Positions 1-6,693 of a stretch of DNA of 34,537 nucleotides are shown piece after piece. Source of the DNA: an uncultured Lachnospiraceae bacterium (GTDB lineage Bacteria > Bacillota > Clostridia > Lachnospirales > Lachnospiraceae); contig CALWLH010000005.1 in the NCBI GenBank assembly GCA_944381475.1, forward strand, positions 1 to 34,537. Direction: 5' to 3'. The first letter of the stretch is position 1. Each line of letters opens with the position of its first letter. The position numbers and the translations under genes are program-made. Below the pieces are notes generated by a model. It was not told where the DNA came from, searched no databases, and saw nothing but the letters and a program-made list of their open reading frames with translations.

Positions 1-1
1 G

Positions 2-676
2 GCGGTGAAGGGCTATAAGCTGATCCTGACCATGCCGGAAACCATGAGCGCTGAACGGCGAAATATATTAAAGGCATACGGAGCCCAGCTGGTTCTTACA
101 GAAGGCGCCAAAGGGATGGCGGGAGCCATCGATAAGGCCCAGGAGCTGAACCGGGAAATGGCGGGAAGCTTTCTGCCAGGGCAATTTGTAAATCCTGCAA
201 ATCCCCAGGTGCACAGAACAACCACCGGTCCGGAAATCTGGAAGGATACAGAAGGGAATATAGATATTTTTGTGTCCAGTATCGGCACAGGCGGAACCAT
301 CACCGGAACAGGGGAGTATTTAAAGAGCAAAAAGCCTCAGGTGAAGGTGGTGGGCATCGAGCCGGCGGGCTCCCCGGTGCTGTCGGGAGGAACGGCCGGG
401 CCCCATAAGATTCAGGGAATCGGGGCGGGCTTTGTGCCGGAAGTGTTAAATACAGATATATATGATGAAATTATTGGCGTGGAAGATGACGACGCCTTTG
501 CCATGGCAAAGAAGCTGGGAAGGACTGAGGGGATATTGACAGGCATATCCTCAGGGGCTGCTCTTTGGGGAGCAGTTTTGCTGGCCAGGCGTCCGGAAAA
601 TACGGGAAAAACCATTGTGGCGCTGCTGCCGGATTCCGGCGACAGATATTATTCCACTCCTCTGTTTGCAGATTGA
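2..676 (+). CDS. cysK: Cysteine synthase A, 5'-truncated by the window edge
   Basis: This is the C-terminal 224 residues of an O-acetylserine sulfhydrylase, which makes L-cysteine from O-acetylserine and sulfide using PLP. The reading frame is open from base 2, so the start and the PLP-lysine lie outside the window. Visible family motifs are [11 protein letters not shown] near the new N-terminus, the phosphate-binding glycine loop [13 protein letters not shown], the [11 protein letters not shown] segment followed by [14 protein letters not shown], and GISSGAALW near the C-terminus. These are typical of CysK. A cystathionine beta-synthase homologue is possible in principle, but the [10 protein letters not shown] run favours CysK. 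A hairpin follows the stop codon within about 30 bases, so this appears to be the last gene of its transcript. Confidence 0.95.
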   Translation, partial: AVKGYKLILTMPETMSAERRNILKAYGAQLVLTEGAKGMAGAIDKAQELNREMAGSFLPGQFVNPANPQVHRTTTGPEIWKDTEGNIDIFVSSIGTGGTITGTGEYLKSKKPQVKVVGIEPAGSPVLSGGTAGPHKIQGIGAGFVPEVLNTDIYDEIIGVEDDDAFAMAKKLGRTEGILTGISSGAALWGAVLLARRPENTGKTIVALLPDSGDRYYSTPLFAD

Positions 677-707
677 CGAGCTGCAAAGCTGTATAATCAG
701 GCAGATT

Positions 708-740
708 ACGGCGGTTTCTCAGAGAGAAACCGCCGTTGAT
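708..740 (+). terminator. Hairpin terminator after cysK
   Basis: A perfect 13-bp stem (708-720 with 724-736) closes on a 3-base loop 31 bases after the cysK stop. The stem contains ACGGCGGTTTCTC and its complement. The tail is only partly T-rich, so termination efficiency cannot be judged from sequence. Confidence 0.75.
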
Positions 741-788
741 CTTCCCCTATCCGATCAATGTTCTATGTCCTGGGCTATTTTCATATAC

Positions 789-983
789 TGATGTTGGGGT
801 CAAAAGGTATTTTGACCCCTGATATCACGGATTGCTCCGTGCCAAAGCACTCTCGCAATCCTAAAACAGCTCAAATTCGCTCATTTTTCTGCGAAAAATG
901 GCTACTTTTCGCTGTTTTGTGGGTCCCAAAGTCATGCATTGCCATACGAGCATGGCATGCATGACCTTTTGACCCTGATATCA
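789..983. repeat. MITE-like structured repeat element with inverted ends and flanking direct repeats
   Basis: The ends are imperfect inverted repeats sharing the core GGGTCAAAAGGT, with TGAT at the left tip and ATCA at the right. The 10-base sequence TCATATACTG occurs at 781-790 and again at 981-990. A target duplication is therefore likely, either the full 10 bases overlapping the tips or TATAC immediately outside them. The left end contains a complete palindrome (789-827, stem GGGGTCAAAA with loop GGTA). Internal stems include CACGGA/TCCGTG (826-841), GGATTGC/GCAATCC, AAAACAGC/GCTGTTTT enclosing CATTTTT/AAAAATG, and a long hairpin with one bulge at 931-964. The element has no believable ORF. 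It resembles a miniature non-autonomous element or a mobile structured RNA; the mobilising enzyme is not in this window. Confidence 0.75.
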
Positions 984-1016
984 TATACTGGAATTATCAG
1001 AAGGGGCAGGAATTTG

Positions 1017-1751
1017 ATGAAGCAGGGTGCAAATCTCATCATGGGTCTGATGATGCTGGCGCTGGTTAGTTTGATCAGCAGAAATATGGTCCCGATTTTT
1101 CAGCGGGCCCAGGAGACAGAAGCGGGGGAGGAGGTCTTGAGCGAACCGGCGGCAGAAAAGGCGCAGTTTACGGTGGTGCTTGACGCAGGACATGGGGGAC
1201 GGGACGGAGGAAAGGTGTCTGTGGACGGATTTCTGGAGAAGGACATCAATCTTTCCATTGTCCAGTTTTTAAAGACCTACCTGGAAATGGCGGATGTGCG
1301 GGTGGTGCTGACCAGGGAGGATGGCAATGGGCTTTATCAGGAAACGGACGATAACAAGAAGCGGGCGGACATGAACAGGCGCTGCTCCATCATCGAAATG
1401 GCGGATGCGGATGTGGTTGTGAGCATTCACCAGAACAGCTACCCAGATTCTTCCGTATCCGGCCCTCAGGTATTTTATTATGTGGATTCTGCCGAGGGTC
1501 TGTCCCTGGCCCAGTGCATTCAGCAGCGGTTTGACTTTATCTTGGGAGAGGAAAACCGCAGAGGCGTCAAGCCCAACACGGATTATTACCTTCTGAAAAA
1601 TGTAAGCGTTCCCATCGTCATAGTGGAGTGCGGCTTTCTTTCAAATCCGGAGGAGGCGCAAAAGCTGGAGAACGAAGACTATCAGCAGAGTGTGGCCTGG
1701 ACCATTCATATGGGAATCATGGAATATTTAAACACATCCTGTAAAAACTGA
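1017..1751 (+). CDS. cwlD: N-acetylmuramoyl-L-alanine amidase, CwlD-type (Amidase_3)
   Basis: This is a zinc amidase that cleaves the bond between muramic acid and the peptide stem. In spore formers CwlD acts with PdaA to make muramic-delta-lactam in the spore cortex. The protein has 244 residues: an N-terminal membrane segment at about residues 7-27, then one Amidase_3 domain. The expected zinc and catalytic residues are present: H59 in LDAGHGG, E74 in FLEKDINL, H138 in SIHQNS and E204 in VIVECGF. The ATG at 1017 is chosen because AAGGGGCAGG lies at 1001-1010 and the hydrophobic anchor starts directly after it. An upstream in-frame ATG at 939 would lie inside the repeat and has no ribosome site. 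The CwlD assignment over other Amidase_3 enzymes rests on length, single-domain layout and anchor. Confidence 0.9.
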   Translation: MKQGANLIMGLMMLALVSLISRNMVPIFQRAQETEAGEEVLSEPAAEKAQFTVVLDAGHGGRDGGKVSVDGFLEKDINLSIVQFLKTYLEMADVRVVLTREDGNGLYQETDDNKKRADMNRRCSIIEMADADVVVSIHQNSYPDSSVSGPQVFYYVDSAEGLSLAQCIQQRFDFILGEENRRGVKPNTDYYLLKNVSVPIVIVECGFLSNPEEAQKLENEDYQQSVAWTIHMGIMEYLNTSCKN

Positions 1752-1757
1752 TTTTTC

Positions 1758-1786
1758 TTGCATTTCTTAGTAGATAATAGTATAAT
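1758..1786 (+). promoter_or_regulatory. Sigma-A-type promoter for the tsaC operon
   Basis: TTGCAT (1758-1763) and TATAAT (1781-1786) are separated by 17 bases, just after the cwlD stop and about 110 bases before the tsaC ATG. Confidence 0.75.
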
Positions 1787-1898
1787 GATAAAGCGAAGGT
1801 CAAAGGACTTTAAAAAGCAGTGATGTCAACGTCATTCTTTGGCTCTGCGCTTAAAAATTCTCAACAAATGCATTATTGCAAAAAGCTGGACATCATTT

Positions 1899-2987
1899 AT
1901 GAAAACTCAGATTATAAAGCTGTCGGAGGCGGGCGAGACTGCCTATGCACAGGCGGCGGATATACTGAAAAACGGCGGGCTGGTGGCGTTTCCCACAGAA
2001 ACTGTATATGGTCTTGGGGGAAATGCTCTTGACCCGGAGGCTTCAAAAAAAATTTACGGGGCGAAGGGCCGGCCCTCTGACAACCCTCTGATTGTTCATG
2101 TGGCGGATATCTCATCGGTGGAGCCTCTGGTAACGGAGCTTCCCAGGGAGGCGGGGCTGCTGATGAAGGCCTTCTGGCCCGGACCGCTGACGATCATTTT
2201 AAATGTCAGTCCTCTTGTTCCCAAAGAGACCACGGGAGGGCTTTCCACGGTGGCTATCCGTATGCCAAGCCATCCGGCTGCGCTGGCTCTGATCAGGGCA
2301 GCGGGGCTTCCCATAGCGGCGCCCAGCGCCAACGCATCAGGCAGGCCAAGCCCCACCAGGGCGGAACATGTGGCGGAGGATCTTTCCGGACGCATTGACA
2401 TGATTCTTGACGGAGGCGCAGTGGGAATCGGCGTGGAATCCACCATCGTGGATCTGACAGGAGAGATACCTCTGATCTTGAGACCTGGATATATTACAAA
2501 AGCCATGCTGGAGCAGGTTCTGGGAACGGTGAAAATTGATCCCGCCATAGCCCGAATTAATGAAGGAGAGATGATTTCCGGAAACGAGCCTCCAAAGGCG
2601 CCGGGAATGAAGTATAGGCATTATGCGCCAAGGGCACCTCTGACGCTGGTGCAGGGCACAAAAGATGCAGTGAGGGAAAAGCTGGTCAGCCTTGCAAAAG
2701 AGGCCCGTGAACAGGGACTGAAGGTGGGGCTGATCTGTGAGGATGGGACAGAGCTGGAAGACCGGGCAGATGCGGTATATTATGTGGGAAACCGGCAGAA
2801 TCGTCTGGAGCTGGCCCAGAGAATCTACGATGTCCTGCGCCAGTGCGATGCGGACGGGCTGGATGTAATCTATGCGGATGATTTCGGCCTGGAAATGGAC
2901 AAGGATCTGGGTTACGCGGTTCAGAATCGGCTGATGAAGGCTGCAGGCGGCAGAGTTTTGCGAGGGGATGGTGATGATGGCACATGA
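1899..2987 (+). CDS. tsaC: L-threonylcarbamoyladenylate synthase (Sua5/YwlC type)
   Basis: This enzyme forms threonylcarbamoyl-AMP from threonine, bicarbonate and ATP, the first step of t6A37 modification of ANN-decoding tRNAs. The 362-residue protein is the long Sua5 form. An N-terminal YrdC domain (about residues 8-200) carries FPTETVYGLG, the KGRPSDNPL substrate loop and APSANASGRPSPT. A linker containing PGMKYRHYAP leads to the C-terminal Sua5 domain. ATG 1899 is preferred because family similarity begins at MKTQIIKLSEAG; a TTG at 1839 gives an unlikely 20-residue extension. The last codon overlaps the next ATG by four bases (ATGA), so the two genes are translationally linked. The Sua5-YwlE-RpiB order is the same as in the Bacillus ywl region. 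Confidence 0.93.
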   Translation: MKTQIIKLSEAGETAYAQAADILKNGGLVAFPTETVYGLGGNALDPEASKKIYGAKGRPSDNPLIVHVADISSVEPLVTELPREAGLLMKAFWPGPLTIILNVSPLVPKETTGGLSTVAIRMPSHPAALALIRAAGLPIAAPSANASGRPSPTRAEHVAEDLSGRIDMILDGGAVGIGVESTIVDLTGEIPLILRPGYITKAMLEQVLGTVKIDPAIARINEGEMISGNEPPKAPGMKYRHYAPRAPLTLVQGTKDAVREKLVSLAKEAREQGLKVGLICEDGTELEDRADAVYYVGNRQNRLELAQRIYDVLRQCDADGLDVIYADDFGLEMDKDLGYAVQNRLMKAAGGRVLRGDGDDGT

Positions 2988-3454
2988 GACATTACAAAAA
3001 AATTTTGTTTGTATGTCAGGACAACACCTGCCTCAGCGTGATGGCAGAGACAGTCATGCGGAGCGTAATGGAAAGCCTTCCAAAGGAGCAGCGTTTGCCT
3101 GTCACATCCCGTGGTCTGGTGGTGCTTTTTCCTGAACCCATCAATCCCAAGGCTGTGGAGCTGCTTCGGGGGAATCGCCTTCAGATTGACCATGGGACAA
3201 GCGTGGGCCTGGAGGACTGGGATCTGGCAGAGGGCACGCTGGTTCTGACCATGACGGAAAAGGAAAAGGAAACCTTGGCGCAGCGTTATCCGGAGCTTGC
3301 AAATCTGTATACTCTGAGGGAATATACTGGAGAGCAGGGGGATATTGTAGAGCCCTACGGCGGTGAACCAGAGGATTATGAGCTGGTATATGAGCATATT
3401 GATCTGATGGTGAAGATGGCTGCGCAGAAAATTCTTGCGGATGAGGAAGAATAG
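2984..3454 (+). CDS. Low-molecular-weight phosphatase family protein, YwlE-like, with degenerate active site
   Basis: This 156-residue protein has the fold signature and gene position of YwlE, the protein-arginine phosphatase of Bacillus. The N-terminus reads KKILFVCQDNTCLSVMAE, where active family members have CxGNTCRSPMAE. The nucleophile C11 and the arginine-phosphatase-type threonine (T15) are present. The glycine is D13, the essential P-loop arginine is L17 (codon CTC) and the following proline is V19. The C-terminal general-acid region reads IVEPYGG instead of the usual DPYGG, so the acid Asp is Glu. Loss of the CX5R arginine normally abolishes phosphatase activity. The rest of the protein is intact and well-formed, which argues against recent decay. 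It is probably an inactive or repurposed family member; a sequencing error at L17 alone would not explain the other changes. Confidence 0.8.
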   Translation: MRHYKKILFVCQDNTCLSVMAETVMRSVMESLPKEQRLPVTSRGLVVLFPEPINPKAVELLRGNRLQIDHGTSVGLEDWDLAEGTLVLTMTEKEKETLAQRYPELANLYTLREYTGEQGDIVEPYGGEPEDYELVYEHIDLMVKMAAQKILADEEE

Positions 3455-3474
3455 AGCGGCAGGAGGAGAGGGAA

Positions 3475-3909
3475 ATGATAGCAATTGGAAGCGATCACGG
3501 CGGATTTGCCTTAAAGGAGATTGTAAAAAAGCATTTGGAGGATCGGGGGCTTGCCTATGTGGACTGCGGCTGCTACAGCACCGAATCCGTTCATTATCCG
3601 GAATACGCCCAGGCTGTGGCAAAAAAGCTTCAGTCAGGGGAATGTGAGAGGGGCATTCTGATCTGCAGCACCGGCATTGGTATTTCCATGGCGGCAAACA
3701 GGTGCAGAGGTATCCGGGCCGCGCTCTGCCACGACCCCTACAGCGCAAGGATGACCCGGCTCCACAATGACGCCAACGTTCTTTGCATGGGCGGTCTGGT
3801 TATCGGAACCAATCTGGCGCTGGAGATTACCGACGTATTTTTAAATACGGCGTTTTCCGGCGAGGAGCGCCATCAGAAGCGCATAGACATGATTGAAAAC
3901 GGACAGTAG
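3475..3909 (+). CDS. rpiB: Ribose-5-phosphate isomerase B
   Basis: RpiB interconverts ribose-5-phosphate and ribulose-5-phosphate in the non-oxidative pentose phosphate pathway. The 144-residue length is standard. MIAIGSDHGGFALK at the N-terminus contains the Asp-His pair (D7, H8), and ICSTGIGISMAANR contains the active-site cysteine and the phosphate/anion loop. The HDPYSARMTRLHNDANVLCMG region is also typical of RpiB/LacAB. The start is supported by AGGAGAGGG just upstream. It lies 20 bases after the YwlE-like gene and shares its promoter. LacA/LacB galactose-6-phosphate isomerase subunits are related, but the single gene copy in a Sua5-YwlE context favours RpiB. Confidence 0.93.
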   Translation: MIAIGSDHGGFALKEIVKKHLEDRGLAYVDCGCYSTESVHYPEYAQAVAKKLQSGECERGILICSTGIGISMAANRCRGIRAALCHDPYSARMTRLHNDANVLCMGGLVIGTNLALEITDVFLNTAFSGEERHQKRIDMIENGQ

Positions 3910-3953
3910 AAGGGGCTGTTTTTGCAAAAACTAAATACACAGGGAGGTATTCC

Positions 3954-4442
3954 ATGAGCGCAAAGCGTACAGATTATATCAGTTGGGATGAGTATTTTAT
4001 GGGCGTTGCCATGCTGTCGGCCAGACGCTCTAAAGACCCTGGTACTCAGGTGGGAGCCTGCATTGTCAGCCCGGAGAATAAGATTTTGTCCGTGGGTTAC
4101 AACGGTTTTCCCATCGGTTGTTCCGACGATGAATTTCCCTGGGAGAGGGAGGGAACGGATCCCTATGATACAAAATATTCCTACGTGACCCATGCGGAGA
4201 TGAATGCCATATTGAATTTTCGGGGTGGGAATCTGGAAAACTGTAAATTGTACGTGACCCTGTTTCCCTGCAACGAGTGCGCCAAGGCGGTGATCCAGTC
4301 CGGCATAAAGGAAATCTGCTATGCCTGCGACAAATATGCGGACACCTCCTCTGTAAAGGCCAGCAAGCGTATGCTAGACGCGGCGGGAGTAAAATATACA
4401 TATTATCAGGGAGGGCAAAAGAAAATTCTTCTGACTCTCTGA
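3954..4442 (+). CDS. comEB: dCMP deaminase family protein (ComEB-like)
   Basis: This is a zinc-dependent cytidine/deoxycytidylate deaminase, which would turn dCMP into dUMP for dTTP synthesis. The 162-residue protein has the zinc motifs THAEMNAI (H80, proton-shuttle E82) and PCNECAK (C106, C109). The N-terminal SWDEYFMGVAMLSARRSKDP and GYNGFPIGCSD segments are characteristic of the dCMP rather than the tRNA deaminases. The ATG follows GGGAGGTATTCC. It is the last gene of the tsaC operon and is followed by a strong hairpin. The late-competence name ComEB is inherited from Bacillus; nothing here indicates a competence role. Confidence 0.92.
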   Translation: MSAKRTDYISWDEYFMGVAMLSARRSKDPGTQVGACIVSPENKILSVGYNGFPIGCSDDEFPWEREGTDPYDTKYSYVTHAEMNAILNFRGGNLENCKLYVTLFPCNECAKAVIQSGIKEICYACDKYADTSSVKASKRMLDAAGVKYTYYQGGQKKILLTL

Positions 4443-4447
4443 ATGAA

Positions 4448-4478
4448 CAGAAAGACCCGGCAGCGCCGGGGCTTTCTG
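4448..4478. terminator. Bidirectional hairpin terminator between convergent operons
   Basis: The stem CAGAAAG-CCCGGC pairs with GCCGGG-CTTTCTG around an AGC loop, with one mismatched pair. It sits between the stop of comEB (plus) and the stop of the DUF4364 gene (minus), so it can end both transcripts. Confidence 0.75.
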
Positions 4479-4492
4479 CTATTCGGGAGGTA

Positions 4493-5008
4493 TCACAGAA
4501 GCTTTTTCATAATAAAGGCGTAAATCTCCTGGTTGGCGCTTTCCCATTTGTCGCACATGGAGATGGCCTGATCCTCGCTTGGAACAGTAAGCTTCAATTC
4601 AATGATATTTTCCTTGCCCTCCCGCACGCAGCAGGTGACGGTGTAGTCGGAAAGGCTGGATTTGTAATAGTCGGCGGTAACCCCCACCTCCGAGCGCATC
4701 TGAAACTTATTCTCCCTGATAAAATCATCCATATCCTGGATGATGCTGGAGGAGATCTGCTTTCCAAAGAAGTAGAGCACATCCTCCCCCTCCTTTGTAA
4801 GCTCATAGCGTGTGGAATTGCGCACAGTGTCCGCAGCGATCAGATTGGCCTCCAGCAGTTCATTGATCACCTGCTGAAATGTAAAATAATTCGCGTAATC
4901 CCTGCTGTTGAAAAAGTCGCTGAGCTGACTGTTGGTCAGCGGAAAATTTACCTTTTTCAGCATGTATAGGATCATCAGCTTATAAAGCGTGGTGGGTTCC
5001 GATAGCAT
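4493..5008 (-). CDS. DUF4364 family protein, winged-helix-like
   Basis: The 171-residue protein matches the DUF4364 family found widely in Clostridia. The N-terminal half, LYKLMILYMLKKVNFPLTN onward through LLEANLIAADTVRNSTRYELT, reads like a winged helix: helices, a recognition stretch (FTFQQVINELLEANLI), then a hairpin wing with RYELTKEG. The C-terminal half is alpha/beta without a recognised catalytic motif. The start ATG is preceded by AAAGGAG. It lies 23 bases after the malic enzyme stop on the same strand, so both are probably co-transcribed. A transcription factor is possible by architecture, but no target is known to me. Confidence 0.85.
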   Translation of the reverse strand: MLSEPTTLYKLMILYMLKKVNFPLTNSQLSDFFNSRDYANYFTFQQVINELLEANLIAADTVRNSTRYELTKEGEDVLYFFGKQISSSIIQDMDDFIRENKFQMRSEVGVTADYYKSSLSDYTVTCCVREGKENIIELKLTVPSEDQAISMCDKWESANQEIYAFIMKKLL

Positions 5009-5031
5009 ACGGCTTTGTCTCCTTTAAACAG

Positions 5032-6183
5032 TTATTGGATATGGTTTTTTACAGCATTGGCAACGGATTCAGCGACTCTGGGATCGAAGGCCTCCGGCAG
5101 GATATTTTCCTCGCTCAGCTCCTGGTCGGGAACCAGTGCGGCAATGGCGTCTGCCGCCGCCAGCTTCATCTCTTCGGTGATGGCTTTTGCCCGCCCTTCC
5201 AGCGCGCCCTTGAAGATGCCGGGGAAGATCAGCACGTTATTCACCTGATTGGGAAAATCGCTTCTTCCGGTACCCACAACCCTGGCGCCTGCGGCCTTTG
5301 CCGTGTCGGGCATGATCTCAGGAACAGGGTTTGCCATGGCAAAAATGATGGAATCTCTATTCATAGAGGAAACCATTTCGGCGGTGACGATATTTGGCGC
5401 GGAGACGCCGATGAAGATATCCGCCCCCTTCAGGGCGTCCGCCAGGGTTCCTGTACGGCGTTCCAGGTTTGTAATCTCCACCATACGCTCCTGCATCCAG
5501 TTCAGGCCCTCCATGCCCTTGCAGAGGATGCCAGCCTTGTCGCACATGGTCACATGGAGAAAACCGTAGCGCAGCAAAAGCTTTGCGATGGCTACCCCTG
5601 CGGAGCCGGCGCCGTTTACAACCACCCGGCAGTCCTCCTTGTTCTTTCCTGTAACCTTCAGGGCGTTGATAATGCCTGCCAGTACAACGATGGCGGTGCC
5701 GTGCTGGTCATCATGCATAACGGGGATGTCCAGAAGCTCCTTCAGCCGCTCCTCGATTTCAAAGCATCGGGGCGCGGCGATGTCCTCCAGATTAATGCCT
5801 CCAAAGGCAGGGGCAATGCGCACCACCGTCTGGATGATCTCCTCCGTATCCTGGGTATCCAGGCAGATGGGAAAGGCGTTGACGCCGCCAAATTCCTTGA
5901 ACAGAACCGCTTTGCCCTCCATAACGGGCATGGCGGCCAGAGCGCCGATGTTGCCAAGACCCAGCACAGCGCTTCCGTCAGAAACCACCGCCACAGTGTT
6001 GGATTTGATGGTATATTTGTAGGCAGCCTCCGGATCTGCCGCGATCACCCTGCAGGGCTCTGCGACACCGGGGGTATAGGCCAGAGATAGGTCCTTCCTG
6101 GACTTTACAGGTGTTTTTGAAACCGTTTCCAGCTTTCCGTTCCATTTTTCATGAAGCGCAAGCGCCTCTTCATTGATTGTCAT
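5032..6183 (-). CDS. NAD(P)-dependent malic enzyme (malate dehydrogenase, oxaloacetate-decarboxylating)
   Basis: This enzyme converts malate to pyruvate and CO2 while reducing NAD(P). The 383-residue protein is the short bacterial form without a phosphotransacetylase fusion. Motifs in order: catalytic tyrosine Y36 in LAYTPGVAEP, catalytic lysine K91 in MEGKAVLFKEFGGV, metal-binding GGINLEDIAAP and MHDDQHGTA, the Rossmann loop VVNGAGSAGVA, and FAMANPVPEI. The start ATG at 6183 has AGGAGG at 6190-6195 and is favoured over longer readings, which run into the promoter and untranslated leader. The promoter at 6279-6251 gives a leader containing a palindrome related to the dispersed repeat. Coenzyme preference cannot be read with confidence. 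Confidence 0.95.
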   Translation of the reverse strand: MTINEEALALHEKWNGKLETVSKTPVKSRKDLSLAYTPGVAEPCRVIAADPEAAYKYTIKSNTVAVVSDGSAVLGLGNIGALAAMPVMEGKAVLFKEFGGVNAFPICLDTQDTEEIIQTVVRIAPAFGGINLEDIAAPRCFEIEERLKELLDIPVMHDDQHGTAIVVLAGIINALKVTGKNKEDCRVVVNGAGSAGVAIAKLLLRYGFLHVTMCDKAGILCKGMEGLNWMQERMVEITNLERRTGTLADALKGADIFIGVSAPNIVTAEMVSSMNRDSIIFAMANPVPEIMPDTAKAAGARVVGTGRSDFPNQVNNVLIFPGIFKGALEGRAKAITEEMKLAAADAIAALVPDQELSEENILPEAFDPRVAESVANAVKNHIQ

Positions 6184-6207
6184 AAGAAACCTCCTATGTA
6201 TTTCAAG

Positions 6208-6238
6208 ATGTCGGGCCAAAGGCCTTTGACCCATGATC
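6208..6238. repeat. Palindrome in the malic enzyme leader, related to the dispersed GGGTCAAAAGG repeat
   Basis: GGGCCAAAGG (6213-6222) abuts CCTTTGACCC (6223-6232) with one mismatch, and GATG/GATC-like ends extend it. It lies between the probable transcription start and the ribosome site of the minus-strand malic enzyme gene. It could act as an mRNA hairpin, an operator, or a worn copy of the repeat at 789-827. Confidence 0.55.
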
Positions 6239-6250
6239 GTTAGTCTTATT

Positions 6251-6279
6251 ATAATACCAATTTCCTGCCCATGCGTCAA
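6251..6279 (-). promoter_or_regulatory. Promoter for malic enzyme/DUF4364
   Basis: On the minus strand TTGACG (6279-6274) and TATTAT (6256-6251) are 17 bases apart. A TATAAT-like alternative overlaps slightly downstream. Confidence 0.75.
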
Positions 6280-6421
6280 GTCCAAGGAAAAAACAGTTCC
6301 GGGCAGAAGAGCGGAAAGGATAACAAGTAGGAATGCAGGGTTTTTCGCTGGCAGAGTGCTGCATTCATATTTTAGGTTGTTGAAAACAGAGGAAATATGC
6401 GGTGAAAAGCGTAAATAATGA

Positions 6422-6449
6422 TTGCTTTTCATTTGAAATGATGTATAAT
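6422..6449 (+). promoter_or_regulatory. Probable rho promoter
   Basis: TTGCTT (6422-6427) and a consensus TATAAT (6444-6449) are 16 bases apart. This gives a leader of about 240 bases before rho. Confidence 0.65.
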
Positions 6450-6569
6450 AATTCTCGGATAATCTGAAATTTTGTTTAGTCTGTTTTATCAGGTTTGCAA
6501 TCCCGAAATCTTTTTCAGAAGTAATAAGTGTAAAAAAGCGAAATAGAATAAAGTGAAGTGAGGATGCTC

Positions 6570-6624
6570 TGATCTTTTTGATTACAGGAGCAGTTGTTCG
6601 CCAGACAATCCGAAGATCATTTTT
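6570..6624 (+). promoter_or_regulatory. Terminator-like hairpin in the rho leader, possible attenuator
   Basis: TGATCTT (6570-6576) pairs with AAGATCA (6613-6619), which is followed directly by five T residues. Short inner pairings (GATT/AATC, TTGT/ACAA) could extend it. The rest of the 6184-6693 gap holds the malic enzyme leader and promoter and the rho promoter; about 140 AT-rich bases at 6280-6420 show nothing recognisable. Confidence 0.45.
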
Positions 6625-6693
6625 ACCTACAAATTATTAGTAAAGGAAAGACACAGAGGGTATTTTTTGCGCTTTGTGTACAGGTGCGTGTGT

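Larger units (their letters stand above)
677..1016. other. cysK-cwlD intergenic region, mostly a repeat element
   Basis: This 340-base gap holds the cysK terminator hairpin (708-740), about 48 bases of plain sequence, the structured repeat (789-983) and the cwlD ribosome site (AAGGGGCAGG, 1001-1010). No convincing promoter for cwlD was found outside the repeat. A weak TTCTAT/TATACT pair lies at 761-789, and a second TATACT lies at the right junction, 984-989. Confidence 0.6.

Noticed and set aside
758-964. 68-residue open frame inside the repeat upstream of cwlD
   Set aside because: It is made almost entirely of the repeat's inverted sequences, has no ribosome site, and a piece of the same peptide (MLGSKGILTPDIT) appears in another frame at the solo repeat near 28350, which is a repeat artefact.
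1797-1815. GGTCAAAGG-like sequence after the tsaC promoter as another repeat copy
   Set aside because: Only nine bases match the repeat core and there is no second arm, so chance is a sufficient explanation.
4277-4969. 230-residue plus-strand open frame spanning the comEB end and the DUF4364 gene
   Set aside because: It crosses the bidirectional terminator and is antisense to a complete DUF4364 gene with a good ribosome site.
5035-6090. 351-residue plus-strand open frame opposite the malic enzyme gene
   Set aside because: The minus strand encodes a complete, motif-perfect malic enzyme; the opposite frame has no recognisable domain and no ribosome site.
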